A stretch of DNA of 64,000 nt from Bacteroidia bacterium (GTDB taxonomy: Bacteria > Bacteroidota > Bacteroidia > AKYH767-A > OLB10): positions 620,001 through 684,000 of the forward strand of contig JBAOIA010000011.1 in assembly GCA_037045145.1 (NCBI GenBank). Reading direction: 5' to 3'. The notes beneath the pieces are model-generated. The model searched no databases and was not told where the DNA came from. It was given only the letters and a program-made list of their open reading frames with translations. Within the stretch, counting starts at the first letter, position 1, and the number at the start of each line of letters is the position of its first letter. Shown here piece after piece: positions 25,096 to 34,154 of the stretch. Made by a program: the position numbers and the translations under genes.

Positions 25096-26940
25096 TTATT
25101 TTCCTTCAAAAATTTCATCAATAGTTTTTACAGCAACTGCATGATAGCCCGGACGTGCAGAATGATAAATTTCTTCTATCCACGGTTTTAATGTTGAATC
25201 TGCTGCTGCTTTTCGATAAAGAGGTGCAATAAATTTTCTGCGTCCTACTGTGTTAAGAAAATTTTCCAATGCTTTATACGCTGGCTTGTAATGACAGGCA
25301 ATGGAAATCATAAACCAGTCAAATGCAATTTCCGAATTTTGAATTTGAGTGAAGTGAAAATGATTATCTAAGGCAACAGCTTTTTCGTAGGTCATTTCAG
25401 GAGCAATAGTTCGCAGAAAATGAAGGTAGTGATGTGTTGTCCAACCTGCAGTGTCAGGCATGACTGTTGGCTGCTTGATAAATGCTTCGGCTGCTTTTTC
25501 AACCTGATCAAAATATTTGCTCTTGATGATAGGTAGACTTTTCGGTAATCCTGTACCATATACCCACTCGTCAACATTTACTTTTTGTTTTATCAGAGGA
25601 TTTTCCTGTAGGAGATTCACATCCAGATAATATAGAAATTTTTTTGTTGTCATGGTTTGAAAGCGATGCTCTTCAAAATATTTTTTTAAAAAAGCATCCC
25701 AAACATCACGGCCGGCTGCCTGCTCGAGTGCAAGCAGAAAAAAACGCCCTTTTTCATAGGCAATATCACCAACGCCATCATCAGGATCACGGCCATTAAG
25801 GTTTATATAAAGTTTGGTGTCTGGATTGTTGCTACCCATTTCGGCAACAGTGTGCTTCAGTTCATTTTGTGAGAGTAAAGTCAACATGTCAGCATAATCT
25901 TTACCATAAATTTTTTCCATGATGCGCGATTCAAAGTAAACGGTAAAGCCTTCATTTAGCCAGAAGTCGTTCCATGTGGCATTGGTTACTAAATTACCAC
26001 TCCATGAGTGTGCCAATTCATGCGCAATGAGGCTAACCAATGAGCGGTCACCGGTGATAATAGTAGGTGTTGCAAATGTGACACATGGATTTTCCATCCC
26101 ACCGAACGGGAAAGAAGGTGGCAGAACTAAAACATCATATTGTTTCCAGGGATATTTTCCATAAAGCTGCTCTGCAGATGCAATCATTGCAGGCAAATCT
26201 GTAAACTCATGAAAAGCTTTGTCCAGCATAACAGGTTCTGCGTAAATGCCACAACGGTTGTCATAGGCTTTGTAAGAAAGGTCGCCAATACTCAATGCCA
26301 TCAGATAGGAAGGTACAGCAAAAGGCATTTTAAAATTGTAAGTTCCTTTTTCTGTATTTTTTGGATTCATTGGGCAACTCATAACAGCCATCAATTTTTC
26401 GGGACAATGAATATTTGCAGTCCAAGTAAATTTTATTCCCGGTGTATCTTGTAATGGAATCCAGCTGCGCGCCAGTATGGCTTGCGATTGGGTATATAAA
26501 AAAGGGTGTTTTTTGCCGGCAGTTTGTTCAGGGTTTAACCATTGTAATGCACGTGCATCAGGTGATGTTTCATAATAAATGGTAACCTCTTTTGTGCTTG
26601 CTGCAACAGGAATGGCAAGTTCGCTGCCTAAAATCTCATCAGCAGGTTTCAAAATAAATTTAACAGGGGCATCATTGATTTTAACACTTTCTACTTTCAG
26701 ATTATAGGTGTCTAAACGCAAGGTGTCTGCATTTGTAATATTTTTAATTTGTAAGGTTACGAAGCCTACTAGTTTTTTAGCAGAAAAATCAGCTTTAAGA
26801 TTTAAGTCAAGATGTTGCACAACAATTTCTGCAGGGTTGGAATAAGAATGTTCATCTTTAACATATTCTCCACCTTCCTCTTTTGGCTTATCTGCAAACA
26901 TGGTAATCGGTACTAGAATTAAAAATAAAATATTTTTCAT
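25096..26940 (-). CDS. M1 family aminopeptidase, leukotriene A4 hydrolase-like
   Basis: 614 residues with a signal peptide (first ~16). The exopeptidase motif GGMENP is at 280-285, the zinc site H307-E-L-A-H311, and the third ligand Glu is in WLNEGFTVYFE. The C-terminal alpha-helical domain resembles the LTA4H C-terminal domain. Probably a periplasmic aminopeptidase. Unlike the M1 protein at 12857, its GxMEN motif is canonical. Confidence 0.93.
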   Translation of the reverse strand: MKNILFLILVPITMFADKPKEEGGEYVKDEHSYSNPAEIVVQHLDLNLKADFSAKKLVGFVTLQIKNITNADTLRLDTYNLKVESVKINDAPVKFILKPADEILGSELAIPVAASTKEVTIYYETSPDARALQWLNPEQTAGKKHPFLYTQSQAILARSWIPLQDTPGIKFTWTANIHCPEKLMAVMSCPMNPKNTEKGTYNFKMPFAVPSYLMALSIGDLSYKAYDNRCGIYAEPVMLDKAFHEFTDLPAMIASAEQLYGKYPWKQYDVLVLPPSFPFGGMENPCVTFATPTIITGDRSLVSLIAHELAHSWSGNLVTNATWNDFWLNEGFTVYFESRIMEKIYGKDYADMLTLLSQNELKHTVAEMGSNNPDTKLYINLNGRDPDDGVGDIAYEKGRFFLLALEQAAGRDVWDAFLKKYFEEHRFQTMTTKKFLYYLDVNLLQENPLIKQKVNVDEWVYGTGLPKSLPIIKSKYFDQVEKAAEAFIKQPTVMPDTAGWTTHHYLHFLRTIAPEMTYEKAVALDNHFHFTQIQNSEIAFDWFMISIACHYKPAYKALENFLNTVGRRKFIAPLYRKAAADSTLKPWIEEIYHSARPGYHAVAVKTIDEIFEGK

Positions 26941-26947
26941 TGTTCAT

Positions 26948-27397
26948 TTATTTTGTTTTAATCATATAAATATGTGGAATATTATCTTCCAAAAATTCTT
27001 CACTAATGACTGTAAATCCAAATGATTCGTAAAATTTACAAAGGTAACTTTGTGCCATAATTTTTATTGGGCTGTCAGGGAATATGCTCTGACATTCTCC
27101 TAACGATTTTTCAACCACTAATTTTCCCAACCCTGTTCGCCTAATCTGTTGATGTGTTACAATGCGTCCTATAGAAGCTTCATCATATAAAACACCTGGA
27201 GGAATAATTCTGGCATAGCCAACAGATTGCTGATTGATTAAAGCCATAAGATGAAATGAAAGTAGATCTGTTTTGTCAATATCACTATAAGGACAATTTT
27301 GCTCCACAATAAAAACCTGCTGCCTGAGGTGTAAAAAATCATGCAGTTCATGTGCAGTAAGATCATTAAAAGGTTTAAACTTCCAGGAAATATTCAT
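26948..27397 (-). CDS. GNAT N-acetyltransferase, ElaA-like
   Basis: The start at ATG 27397 (MNISWKFKPFNDLTAHEL) gives 149 residues, the usual ElaA size; the longer ORF adds a 69-residue tail with no family match that overlaps the next gene. The pattern LRQQVFIVEQNCPYSDID is typical of ElaA, and the acetyl-CoA site is IGRIVTHQQIRRTGLGKLVVE. Substrate unknown. Seven bases downstream of it lies the M1 peptidase start. Confidence 0.87.
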   Translation of the reverse strand: MNISWKFKPFNDLTAHELHDFLHLRQQVFIVEQNCPYSDIDKTDLLSFHLMALINQQSVGYARIIPPGVLYDEASIGRIVTHQQIRRTGLGKLVVEKSLGECQSIFPDSPIKIMAQSYLCKFYESFGFTVISEEFLEDNIPHIYMIKTK

Positions 27398-27523
27398 TCT
27401 GTGATGGCATGATACGGCAGCGAATATAAAGCACATTTTATGAATAGAAAAAGAAGTATTGCGATGGAATAAATTGTTAACAGCATTTTGATGATTAACA
27501 CGCTTTGCATCAAAGTAATTAAA

Positions 27524-27531
27524 TAACTTTG
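27524..27531 (+). promoter_or_regulatory. -7 box for DUF4271-hemD (TAACTTTG)
   Basis: Exact TAnnTTTG ending five bases before ATG 27537, with TTG at 27505-27507 as a possible -33 element. Implies a nearly leaderless mRNA. Confidence 0.6.
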
Positions 27532-27536
27532 GCGCC

Positions 27537-28565
27537 ATGTCATTGCCGCAACTTATTGTTACTGACAGCAGCCGAACTGGAAAGATTCCTTTTTCTCCTT
27601 TCAAAAGGACGCAGGAAGATTCTGTTCAGCAAACGAAGAAAGAGAAAATAGGCAACCAGGTTGTGAAACAGGGTCTCTCTCTAAAAACCGATAGCTTAAA
27701 AGTTAATGTCACCGGTATAGATACAGTAAGACCTTTAGCAAACGATAGTATTCAACAAGTGGGTGACACATCTGTTGCCGGCATGTTGAGATTATTTCGT
27801 TTTACTGATGAGGAAAATGATGAATTAAACAATACGGATCAGCCATTTATTTCGTCTTCTACCTATTTCAAACAGCATCAACTGGAGGTAAAATCTTCAT
27901 CACCACAATTGTTTAATAAGATAGCTCCCGATTGGTTTACTGTAGTTCTATTTTTTCTGATTGCAGGTATTACAACCGTAAAAGTTTTTTATCAGAATAT
28001 TTTCCGACAGTTAGTAGAAGCTGTATATAGTTTTGCTGTTACCAATCAGGTTGTGCGCGATGAAAATTTATTAGTTCAGCGTGCTTCTGTTTTACTGAAT
28101 GTAATTTTCTATTGCAGTTCAGGTTTATTTTTTTATTGGATTAGTGTTCGCTACAACTGGAATCATCCAATTTTGAATGAAGGACTGTTGCGTTTTTTGT
28201 TTTTTGCATTCGTGACAGCAGTTTTTTTTACAGTTAAAATGTTGCTACTAAAACTTATAGGCACTGTTTTTAATCTCGATAAACCGGTGGCGGTTTTTAT
28301 TTTTTCCATTTTTTTAACCAACAACTTATTAGGCGTTTTGCTAGTGCTGATTACTTCATTTATGGCATATTTATCGGGTGTGAGTTTGATAAATTACATA
28401 TATCTGGTGATAGGAATCCTTGCTCTGGCATTTATTTTTTTATTGTACAGGGCTTTTTTGATTTCCCGTACTGTGCAAGGTTATTCTTTGTATTATTTAA
28501 TTTTATACTTTTGCACCCTTGAAATTGTACCGATTGTATTGATAATAAAGCTTGCATCGGAGTAA
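27537..28565 (+). CDS. DUF4271 membrane protein
   Basis: 342 residues: a low-complexity N-terminal ~130 residues, then about six to eight transmembrane helices (from FTVVLFFLIAGITTVKVFY onward). This matches DUF4271, which in Bacteroidota sits directly upstream of hemD. Function unknown; the neighbour suggests a link to haem synthesis or transport. The start is supported by the adjacent promoter. Confidence 0.85.
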   Translation: MSLPQLIVTDSSRTGKIPFSPFKRTQEDSVQQTKKEKIGNQVVKQGLSLKTDSLKVNVTGIDTVRPLANDSIQQVGDTSVAGMLRLFRFTDEENDELNNTDQPFISSSTYFKQHQLEVKSSSPQLFNKIAPDWFTVVLFFLIAGITTVKVFYQNIFRQLVEAVYSFAVTNQVVRDENLLVQRASVLLNVIFYCSSGLFFYWISVRYNWNHPILNEGLLRFLFFAFVTAVFFTVKMLLLKLIGTVFNLDKPVAVFIFSIFLTNNLLGVLLVLITSFMAYLSGVSLINYIYLVIGILALAFIFLLYRAFLISRTVQGYSLYYLILYFCTLEIVPIVLIIKLASE

Positions 28566-28588
28566 TTAAATAAGGTGATTAAAAACGC

Positions 28589-29344
28589 ATGGCCGGAAAT
28601 TCGAAAGTAAAGACAATACTCGTAACGCAACCCAAGCCGGAAACGGAAAAGAATCCGTACTTTGATCTTGCAAAAAAGTTCAATGTAAAAATTGACTTTC
28701 AGCCATTTATTCAGATTGAGGGTATTCCTGCAAAAGATTTTCGCAAAGACCGTGTTAATGTAGCAGAATTTCAGGCAGTGATTTTAACCAGTCGTCAGGC
28801 TGCTGATCATTATTTTAGAATGGCTTCAGAAATGCGTATGACTAATTTTGATGAAGTAAAATTTTTCTGTGTATCTGAGTCAACAGCTTTTTATCTTCAG
28901 AAATATATTACTTACCGCAAGCGCAAAGTTTTTTATGGCAACAACAGCATCAACGATTTGACTGATGTGTTGAAGAAACATAAGAAAGAAAAGTTTTTGC
29001 TTCCTTGCAGCGAAGTGATGAATCCCGACATCATAAATACTTTGAAGGAAGGCAACCTTAATTTTATAACTGCTGCCATTTACAGAACGGTAAGCAGCGA
29101 TCTTTCTGATGTGAATATTGAATCATTTGATATGATTGTGTTCTTTAGTCCTTCCGGTGTACAGTCGCTGTTGAAGAATTTTCCTAAGTACAAACAAGGC
29201 AATACCAGAATTGCAACATTTGGTGTCTCCACATCTCAAACTGCTAAAGATGCTAAGTTAAAAGTAGAAATAGAAGCTCCTATTCCTCAGGCACCAAGTA
29301 TGACAATGGCTATTGAGCAGTATCTGAAGAAAGCTAATAAATAA
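28589..29344 (+). CDS. hemD: Uroporphyrinogen-III synthase
   Basis: 251 residues, two-domain HemD fold. Recognisable stretches: FQAVILTSRQAADHYF, FFCVSESTAFYLQKY, and FDMIVFFSPSGVQSL (the family's second-domain signature). It cyclises hydroxymethylbilane to uroporphyrinogen III. 23 bases behind the DUF4271 gene. HemD sequences are poorly conserved, so the call also leans on this neighbour. Confidence 0.85.
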   Translation: MAGNSKVKTILVTQPKPETEKNPYFDLAKKFNVKIDFQPFIQIEGIPAKDFRKDRVNVAEFQAVILTSRQAADHYFRMASEMRMTNFDEVKFFCVSESTAFYLQKYITYRKRKVFYGNNSINDLTDVLKKHKKEKFLLPCSEVMNPDIINTLKEGNLNFITAAIYRTVSSDLSDVNIESFDMIVFFSPSGVQSLLKNFPKYKQGNTRIATFGVSTSQTAKDAKLKVEIEAPIPQAPSMTMAIEQYLKKANK

Positions 29345-29350
29345 AATTTA

Positions 29351-30532
29351 TTATTTAGTCTCATTCAGTTTTTGCTGCGCTTGTGTGGCATAAAATCCTT
29401 TTGAAGAAATTATTTTCTGTAATAACTCTTTTGCTTTATCCTGTTCACCTTTTTGCAGCAGCAGTAATGCCCTGTGCCAAGCCGATTCCTGATTAAATGT
29501 ATTATTTGATTGTGCATCTAATCGGTCAAGGAAGTGTAGTGCTTTATCATACTGTTGATTTTCGCTGTAGGACATTGCCGTATAGAACAGTGCATTTACA
29601 TCGCTATGATTGTCTGAAAGTAGTAGTTGTAACTTGTTAATTGCAGATGGGTATTTTTTGTTTTTGTAATCCACCAATGCTTCAGTCAAAAAGTCCTGAT
29701 ATTTAACTTCGCGAGGCTGCATATTATTAAGCCTTTTGGATTTTTCCATTTCTTTTTTCGATTCATAACTTGCAGGAATGCCATTGTCATCTCTGGCGAT
29801 GTTTTTTTCTCGTTTGTATTGATTGGAGTAGTCATACACTTTTAGGCCTTCAATATTTTTTGTTGTCGGTATCACAGCAGCAACAACATCACCATCTACA
29901 GCCACAGATTCCGAAACTATTGGAGCAGCAACACCTGCTGATGTATGTTCATTAACTGCATCTTTTTCCTGAACAGATTCTGTCGCAGCAAAGGCTTTAT
30001 CTTCTGCACTTGATTTTGCCACCATTGCATTATGTTCTTTAACTATATTTTTTGATGCCTGTTGGATTCTTTCTTCTGCAGGCGGTGGTGGTGGAGGTTG
30101 AATGGAAGACTCCTCTATTGCGGCATCACTATTGGTTGAAGGTGTTTGTGTGTTTATTTTCTGTTGTACAGCAGGTTTGTTAATTTGTTCAGCTGTATTT
30201 TCATGTTTATAAGAATAGTTAGAAATAATCCAGCCTGTTGCAATTAAAATTGCAACAGATGCTGCGGCATAGTACCATCGGTTTATAGATGATGTCTGTT
30301 TTGAAGTAGCGTAATATTTATCGGACACCTGCTTGCTGGTTTCGTCAAGTGGTTGCATTGTGGTTAACATGGCAAGGCCTTCGGCTGCATCGGAACATAG
30401 CTCGCAGTCTGTCAGGTGTTTTTCAACTATATGCTTTTCGGCATTTGTCATTTTTCCCTGCACATACTTTGTCAGGCGTTCTTTATCAACGCAGTCAGAG
30501 GTTTTAAATATTTCAATTTTACGACTTGACAT
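29351..30532 (-). CDS. Anti-sigma factor-like protein with zf-HC2 motif, TM helix and TPR tail
   Basis: The start is at ATG 30532 (MSSRKIEIFKTSDCVDKERL), which overlaps the sigma factor stop by 14 bases; the longer start lies deeper in the sigma gene. About 393 residues. The N-terminal cytosolic zinc-finger helix has the H-x3-C-x2-C motif (HLTDCELC), then a single TM helix (WYYAAASVAILIATGWI), a Pro/Gln/Ala-rich linker, and C-terminal TPR-like repeats (FYTAMSYSENQQYDKALHFL). It probably holds the co-encoded sigma factor; the TPR part would sense something in the periplasm. Confidence 0.8.
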   Translation of the reverse strand: MSSRKIEIFKTSDCVDKERLTKYVQGKMTNAEKHIVEKHLTDCELCSDAAEGLAMLTTMQPLDETSKQVSDKYYATSKQTSSINRWYYAAASVAILIATGWIISNYSYKHENTAEQINKPAVQQKINTQTPSTNSDAAIEESSIQPPPPPPAEERIQQASKNIVKEHNAMVAKSSAEDKAFAATESVQEKDAVNEHTSAGVAAPIVSESVAVDGDVVAAVIPTTKNIEGLKVYDYSNQYKREKNIARDDNGIPASYESKKEMEKSKRLNNMQPREVKYQDFLTEALVDYKNKKYPSAINKLQLLLSDNHSDVNALFYTAMSYSENQQYDKALHFLDRLDAQSNNTFNQESAWHRALLLLQKGEQDKAKELLQKIISSKGFYATQAQQKLNETK

Positions 30533-31115
30533 GATTATTTTTCTCCATATAAATTCTGAGATTTCTTTTTCCATTCTGAATAAAACTCTTCACCTGTTTG
30601 AAATCAAAACCGGTAAGGTCTGTTATTTCATTATAACATTTTTCTTTCAGGAAAAATAATTCAATACATATTCTTTGTTCTTCATTCAATGTTTTTATTG
30701 CTTCTTCAAGCATCAGTAGTTCCGTTTCTTTTTCATGTGCATGATCAGTATTTTCAGGTTCAAATTCTGTTGATGAAGCAATTTCATCCAGGCTGTAATT
30801 GTCTGCTCTGTTTTTTGCAGCCTGTCTGCTGCGCAACTGCATCAGACAAAAGTTTTGGGCAACACGGTGTATCCAGTACGAAAATTTCTGCACGTCATGT
30901 TTTAACAAATCGGCATACAGTTTTTCAAATATCTGTAATACGGCATCTTTACTGTCGTCTGAATCTTTAAGGTATTTCATACAAACCCCAAACACCAGGT
31001 GCGAATAGCGGTTAAACAATACACCTACTGCCTGTTTGTCGCTATGTTTACGATAGTGTTGAATGAGCTCTTCATCACTAAGTGCATTTTTATCCTTACT
31101 CCGGATGAGCCACAT
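30519..31115 (-). CDS. ECF-type RNA polymerase sigma factor
   Basis: 198 residues. Region 2: VGVLFNRYSHLVFGVCMKYLKDSDDSKDAVLQIFEKLY with the region 2.3/2.4 tail FSYWIHRVAQNFCLMQLR. Region 4: LNEEQRICIELFFLKEKCYNEITDLTGFDFKQVKSFIQNGKRNL, the sigma-70 r4 helix-turn-helix. Co-transcribed and overlapping with its putative anti-sigma partner. The regulon is unknown. Confidence 0.9.
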   Translation of the reverse strand: MWLIRSKDKNALSDEELIQHYRKHSDKQAVGVLFNRYSHLVFGVCMKYLKDSDDSKDAVLQIFEKLYADLLKHDVQKFSYWIHRVAQNFCLMQLRSRQAAKNRADNYSLDEIASSTEFEPENTDHAHEKETELLMLEEAIKTLNEEQRICIELFFLKEKCYNEITDLTGFDFKQVKSFIQNGKRNLRIYMEKNNHVKS

Positions 31116-31198
31116 AAATAGTTTTTACTTTCTGATATATGAAAGATGCGGTGAAGTAAAACATTCCACAAGCCATTTTAAAAAATAATTGAAAAAGT

Positions 31199-31477
31199 TT
31201 AAAGTACTACTTCCAGAATGGCATAAATAGGAATGTCTTTTCCTGCTTTTAGCTCCACATGATCGTTTGTTACTGCCCAAACGGTTGTTTCTACAGCACA
31301 GGTGCCTTCAGTGGTTTCAAACACAATTCGCACTTTTTGCTTGTAATCGTTTCCTAATGCCATTGCACCATCGAGTAAAATTTTTCGTCTTACACGATCA
31401 ATTTCATTTGATAGCACTTCGTGCTGAACAAAATGGTAGTCAGATAAATCTTCTTTAGCAATGATGGTGAGTTCCAT
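31199..31477 (-). CDS. Conserved hypothetical protein, 92 aa
   Basis: A small acidic protein with a beta-rich second half (KVRIVFETTEGTCAVETTVWAVTNDHVELKAG). No signal peptide, membrane helix or catalytic motif seen. It resembles short Bacteroidota hypothetical proteins I cannot name. Confidence 0.6.
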   Translation of the reverse strand: MELTIIAKEDLSDYHFVQHEVLSNEIDRVRRKILLDGAMALGNDYKQKVRIVFETTEGTCAVETTVWAVTNDHVELKAGKDIPIYAILEVVL

Positions 31478-31543
31478 ATTGAGTGATTTTTGATGTATCA
31501 GCGTTTTAGCGGCATATAAAAGTAGGCATTTATTCTAATATGT

Positions 31544-32578
31544 TCAATAAATTTTCAAAACGGCCATTTTTCCTGATTTTCCGGCCAACCAGACCTGTTT
31601 TTGTGAAGGTGTTGCACTGATGGTATAAAATGGTAAAATTTGATTTTCAATGTTTTTAATGTCTTTAATGTGATGCCGACTGTCAATTAAATACGTGCCG
31701 TTATGCCCGGTTACAATGATGTAGTTGTCTTTTTTTGTTTTTATTGTTTTAGCGCATGATACAAAAGCACCTTCCGGAAGTTTTATAGGTTGCCATGTTT
31801 TGCCACCATTGTTTGTCTGATACAAGGTTGGAGTAGTGTCTGATTGCAGATAGTTGCCTCCGCCAATTAAACCATTTGTCTTGTTTTCAAAATACATGGT
31901 GAAAATTCCTGTCATGGTACTGCCACTAAGCATAGGGGTGTTTTGTGGAAGGAATGATGCACCATCATTATCAGAGGTAAAAAGTCTTGAGGTGCTGCCA
32001 CCGGTTGCAAAAATCAGTGTGTTTTGTTGCCAAAACAAGTTGGTATTGCTTGCGGCAAAACATCCTTCACCATTTTCTGCCGGCACAGTTACTTTAACCT
32101 CTTGCCATTTGTTGCCGCCATCGGTTGTTTTAATAATCATAAAATGCCCGTCAATGGGGTCGCTTATGGCAATGCCATGCAAAGAATCTTTAAAGGTCAT
32201 GCTGTCAAAAAAAATTCCCTTGCTGAAATTGCTGTAAACACGTTGCCACTTGTTGCCATAGTTGTTGGTTCGGAAAAGATATGCCGGTGAGTCAATGCTC
32301 AATAACAATACCGTTGAATCATTTAATGCAGCCATTGACCGGAACTCAGGATATTTTCCATCAACGGCTATGGAGTCTATATACCAGTTGTTGCCACCAT
32401 CTTTTGTGAAACCCCAAACACCTCTGTTTGCTGCAAACCACACTACACTGTCATTTATTGCCTGCATTGTGCGAATGCTTACCTGAACGGGTAATTGAAT
32501 CGTTTTTAATTCTACCTGTTGTGCCTGCATTGATAGTGTAAAACATAAGCACCACAGTATGTGAAATATTTTTTGCAT
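31544..32578 (-). CDS. Exported BNR/YCF48-like beta-propeller protein
   Basis: 344 residues with a signal peptide (MQKIFHILWCLCFTLSMQA). Repeats of the form TxDGGxxW (TKDGGNNWYIDS, TTDGGNKWQEV, TNNGGKTWQPI) define BNR/photosystem-assembly-like propellers. Usually labelled oxidoreductase by database carry-over; no redox motif is visible. A -7 box TATATTTG on the minus strand (32586-32593) lies just before the start. Confidence 0.8.
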   Translation of the reverse strand: MQKIFHILWCLCFTLSMQAQQVELKTIQLPVQVSIRTMQAINDSVVWFAANRGVWGFTKDGGNNWYIDSIAVDGKYPEFRSMAALNDSTVLLLSIDSPAYLFRTNNYGNKWQRVYSNFSKGIFFDSMTFKDSLHGIAISDPIDGHFMIIKTTDGGNKWQEVKVTVPAENGEGCFAASNTNLFWQQNTLIFATGGSTSRLFTSDNDGASFLPQNTPMLSGSTMTGIFTMYFENKTNGLIGGGNYLQSDTTPTLYQTNNGGKTWQPIKLPEGAFVSCAKTIKTKKDNYIIVTGHNGTYLIDSRHHIKDIKNIENQILPFYTISATPSQKQVWLAGKSGKMAVLKIY

Positions 32579-32585
32579 ATTGTTT

Positions 32586-32593
32586 CAAATATA
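32586..32593 (-). promoter_or_regulatory. -7 box for the BNR protein (TATATTTG)
   Basis: Exact TAnnTTTG on the minus strand, seven bases before ATG 32578. Confidence 0.5.
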
Positions 32594-32728
32594 GTTGTTT
32601 TTGAATAGCCTGAATATTTTTACCACTCTTTAACTTTTTTGACTCACAGCTAATAACTTAAAAAAATAAAAATGCTGTTGCCAAACAAAGCAATTGCAAG
32701 ACCGGCTATATTGCAGGCATCAGATTGT

Positions 32729-32741
32729 TTGTAATATAATC
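32729..32741 (+). promoter_or_regulatory. 13-bp element shared by dinB and dnaE upstream regions
   Basis: TTGTAATATAATC directly abuts the dinB ATG. The same 13 bases occur in reverse orientation at 34058-34070, before dnaE. Candidate common operator or promoter part. Confidence 0.45.
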
Positions 32742-33950
32742 ATGGCTGAGAACTTTAACCGTACCATAGCACACATGGACCTCGACTGTTTTTTTGTGTC
32801 GGTTTCGCGGCTGCTGCATCCGGAGTTGAACAACAAACCCGTTATTGTGGGTGGTGGTGAGCGTGGCGTAGTGGCAGCATGCAGTTACGAAACACGAAAA
32901 TTTGGTGTGCACTCTGCCATGCCCATTAAGCAGGCAAAGCGCCTGTGTCCGGAAGCTATTATTGTTCGGGGCGACTATGATGCCTACAGCAAGCATTCTG
33001 ATATGGTGAATGAAATTATTTGCGAAAGTGTGCCCTTGTATGAGCGCAGCAGTATTGACGAGTTTTATATGGACCTTACCGGCATGGATCGGTTCTTTGG
33101 CTGCTACAAACATGCTACAGAGCTTAGGCAACGCATCATGCGCGAAACAGGGCTGCCTATTTCTTTTGGTATGAGTGCCAACAAAACCGTAAGTAAAATT
33201 GCTACCGATGAAGCAAAGCCCAACAATCAGATGCAGGTGAACTGTGGCGAAGAGAAATTTTTTTTAGCTCCGCTGTCGGTACGAAAAATTCCTATGGTGG
33301 GCGAAAAGACCTACACACTGCTGCGCAGCATGGGTGTAGAGAAAGTAAAAACCGTACAGGAAATGCCTGTAGAACTGATGGAGCGTGTGCTGGGCGAAAA
33401 CGGAACTACCATCTGGAAAAAGGCCAACGGCATTGACACCACACCCGTTGAGCCATATCATGAGCAGAAGAGCATGAGCACAGAAGAAACTTTTGAGCAG
33501 GACACTATTGACGTGCAGCGTCTGCAACACATCCTCATTGCCATGACGGAGAAACTATGCTTCCGCCTGCGCAGCGAGCATAAGGTCACCTCCTGCGTTG
33601 CTGTGAAAATACGCTACAGCAATTTCGACACACATACCATGCAATGCCGTATTCCCTACACCGGCTGCGACCACATCATCATCAAACATGTTAAAGATTT
33701 GTTCGGCAAACTGTTTAACCGCAGACTGCTCATTCGTCTGGTGGGCGTAAAGTTCAGCCACCTGGTGGGGGGCGGACATCAAATCAATCTGTTTGAAGAC
33801 AGCGAAGAAATCATCAACCTCTATCAGGCTATGGACAACCTGCGCCTGCGCTTTGGCGAAGACAAAATTCAACGTGCCGCTGCTATGAATTTTTCGCTGC
33901 GCGGATTTAATCCGTTTAATGGATTGAGTAAAACACCGGAAAGCAAATAA
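32742..33950 (+). CDS. dinB: Y-family DNA polymerase IV
   Basis: The start at ATG 32742 (MAENFNRTIAHMDLDCFFVS) gives 402 residues. The catalytic carboxylates are Asp13 (MDLDCF) and Asp106-Glu107 (SSIDEFYMD), followed by the thumb and little-finger domains. It performs error-prone translesion synthesis. It pairs with the downstream DnaE-type polymerase, as in the SOS mutasome cassettes of other bacteria. G+C is much higher than in the flanks (for example 35 of 60 bases in 33541-33600 against 14 of 60 in 32581-32640). Confidence 0.93.
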   Translation: MAENFNRTIAHMDLDCFFVSVSRLLHPELNNKPVIVGGGERGVVAACSYETRKFGVHSAMPIKQAKRLCPEAIIVRGDYDAYSKHSDMVNEIICESVPLYERSSIDEFYMDLTGMDRFFGCYKHATELRQRIMRETGLPISFGMSANKTVSKIATDEAKPNNQMQVNCGEEKFFLAPLSVRKIPMVGEKTYTLLRSMGVEKVKTVQEMPVELMERVLGENGTTIWKKANGIDTTPVEPYHEQKSMSTEETFEQDTIDVQRLQHILIAMTEKLCFRLRSEHKVTSCVAVKIRYSNFDTHTMQCRIPYTGCDHIIIKHVKDLFGKLFNRRLLIRLVGVKFSHLVGGGHQINLFEDSEEIINLYQAMDNLRLRFGEDKIQRAAAMNFSLRGFNPFNGLSKTPESK

Positions 33951-33999
33951 AATCCGGAAGCGTGTTAAATAGTAAGAAGGGTGAATTAATTAGCTCAAA

Positions 34000-34018
34000 T
34001 GTAAACATTCTGTTTACA
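34000..34018 (+). promoter_or_regulatory. Inverted repeat TGTAAAC-N5-GTTTACA
   Basis: Perfect 7-bp arms in the dinB-dnaE gap, about 140 bases before the dnaE start. Candidate operator for a dimeric regulator. Confidence 0.4.
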
Positions 34019-34057
34019 CGCATTTATCTTTTTTAAAAATAGCTTACCGAATAAAAA

Positions 34058-34070
34058 GATTATATTACAA
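34058..34070 (-). promoter_or_regulatory. Second copy of the 13-bp element, upstream of dnaE
   Basis: Reverse complement of the element at 32729-32741. It overlaps a further inverted repeat, ATTACAA-N12-TTGTAAT (34064-34089). Confidence 0.45.
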
Positions 34071-34154
34071 CCGTACAAATGATTGTAATGTAAGCATTGT
34101 TTTTGCTGTAATCAAACCCATCGTCTGTTTTTAAATAAATGTTGTTATCTCACC

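Noticed and set aside
31544..32578. BNR propeller protein as a sialidase or oxidoreductase
   Set aside because: Only structural propeller repeats are visible, with no catalytic Arg triad or cofactor motif.
32706..33131. 141-codon antisense ORF opposite dinB
   Set aside because: It covers the dinB catalytic start on the opposite strand and has no coherent protein features.
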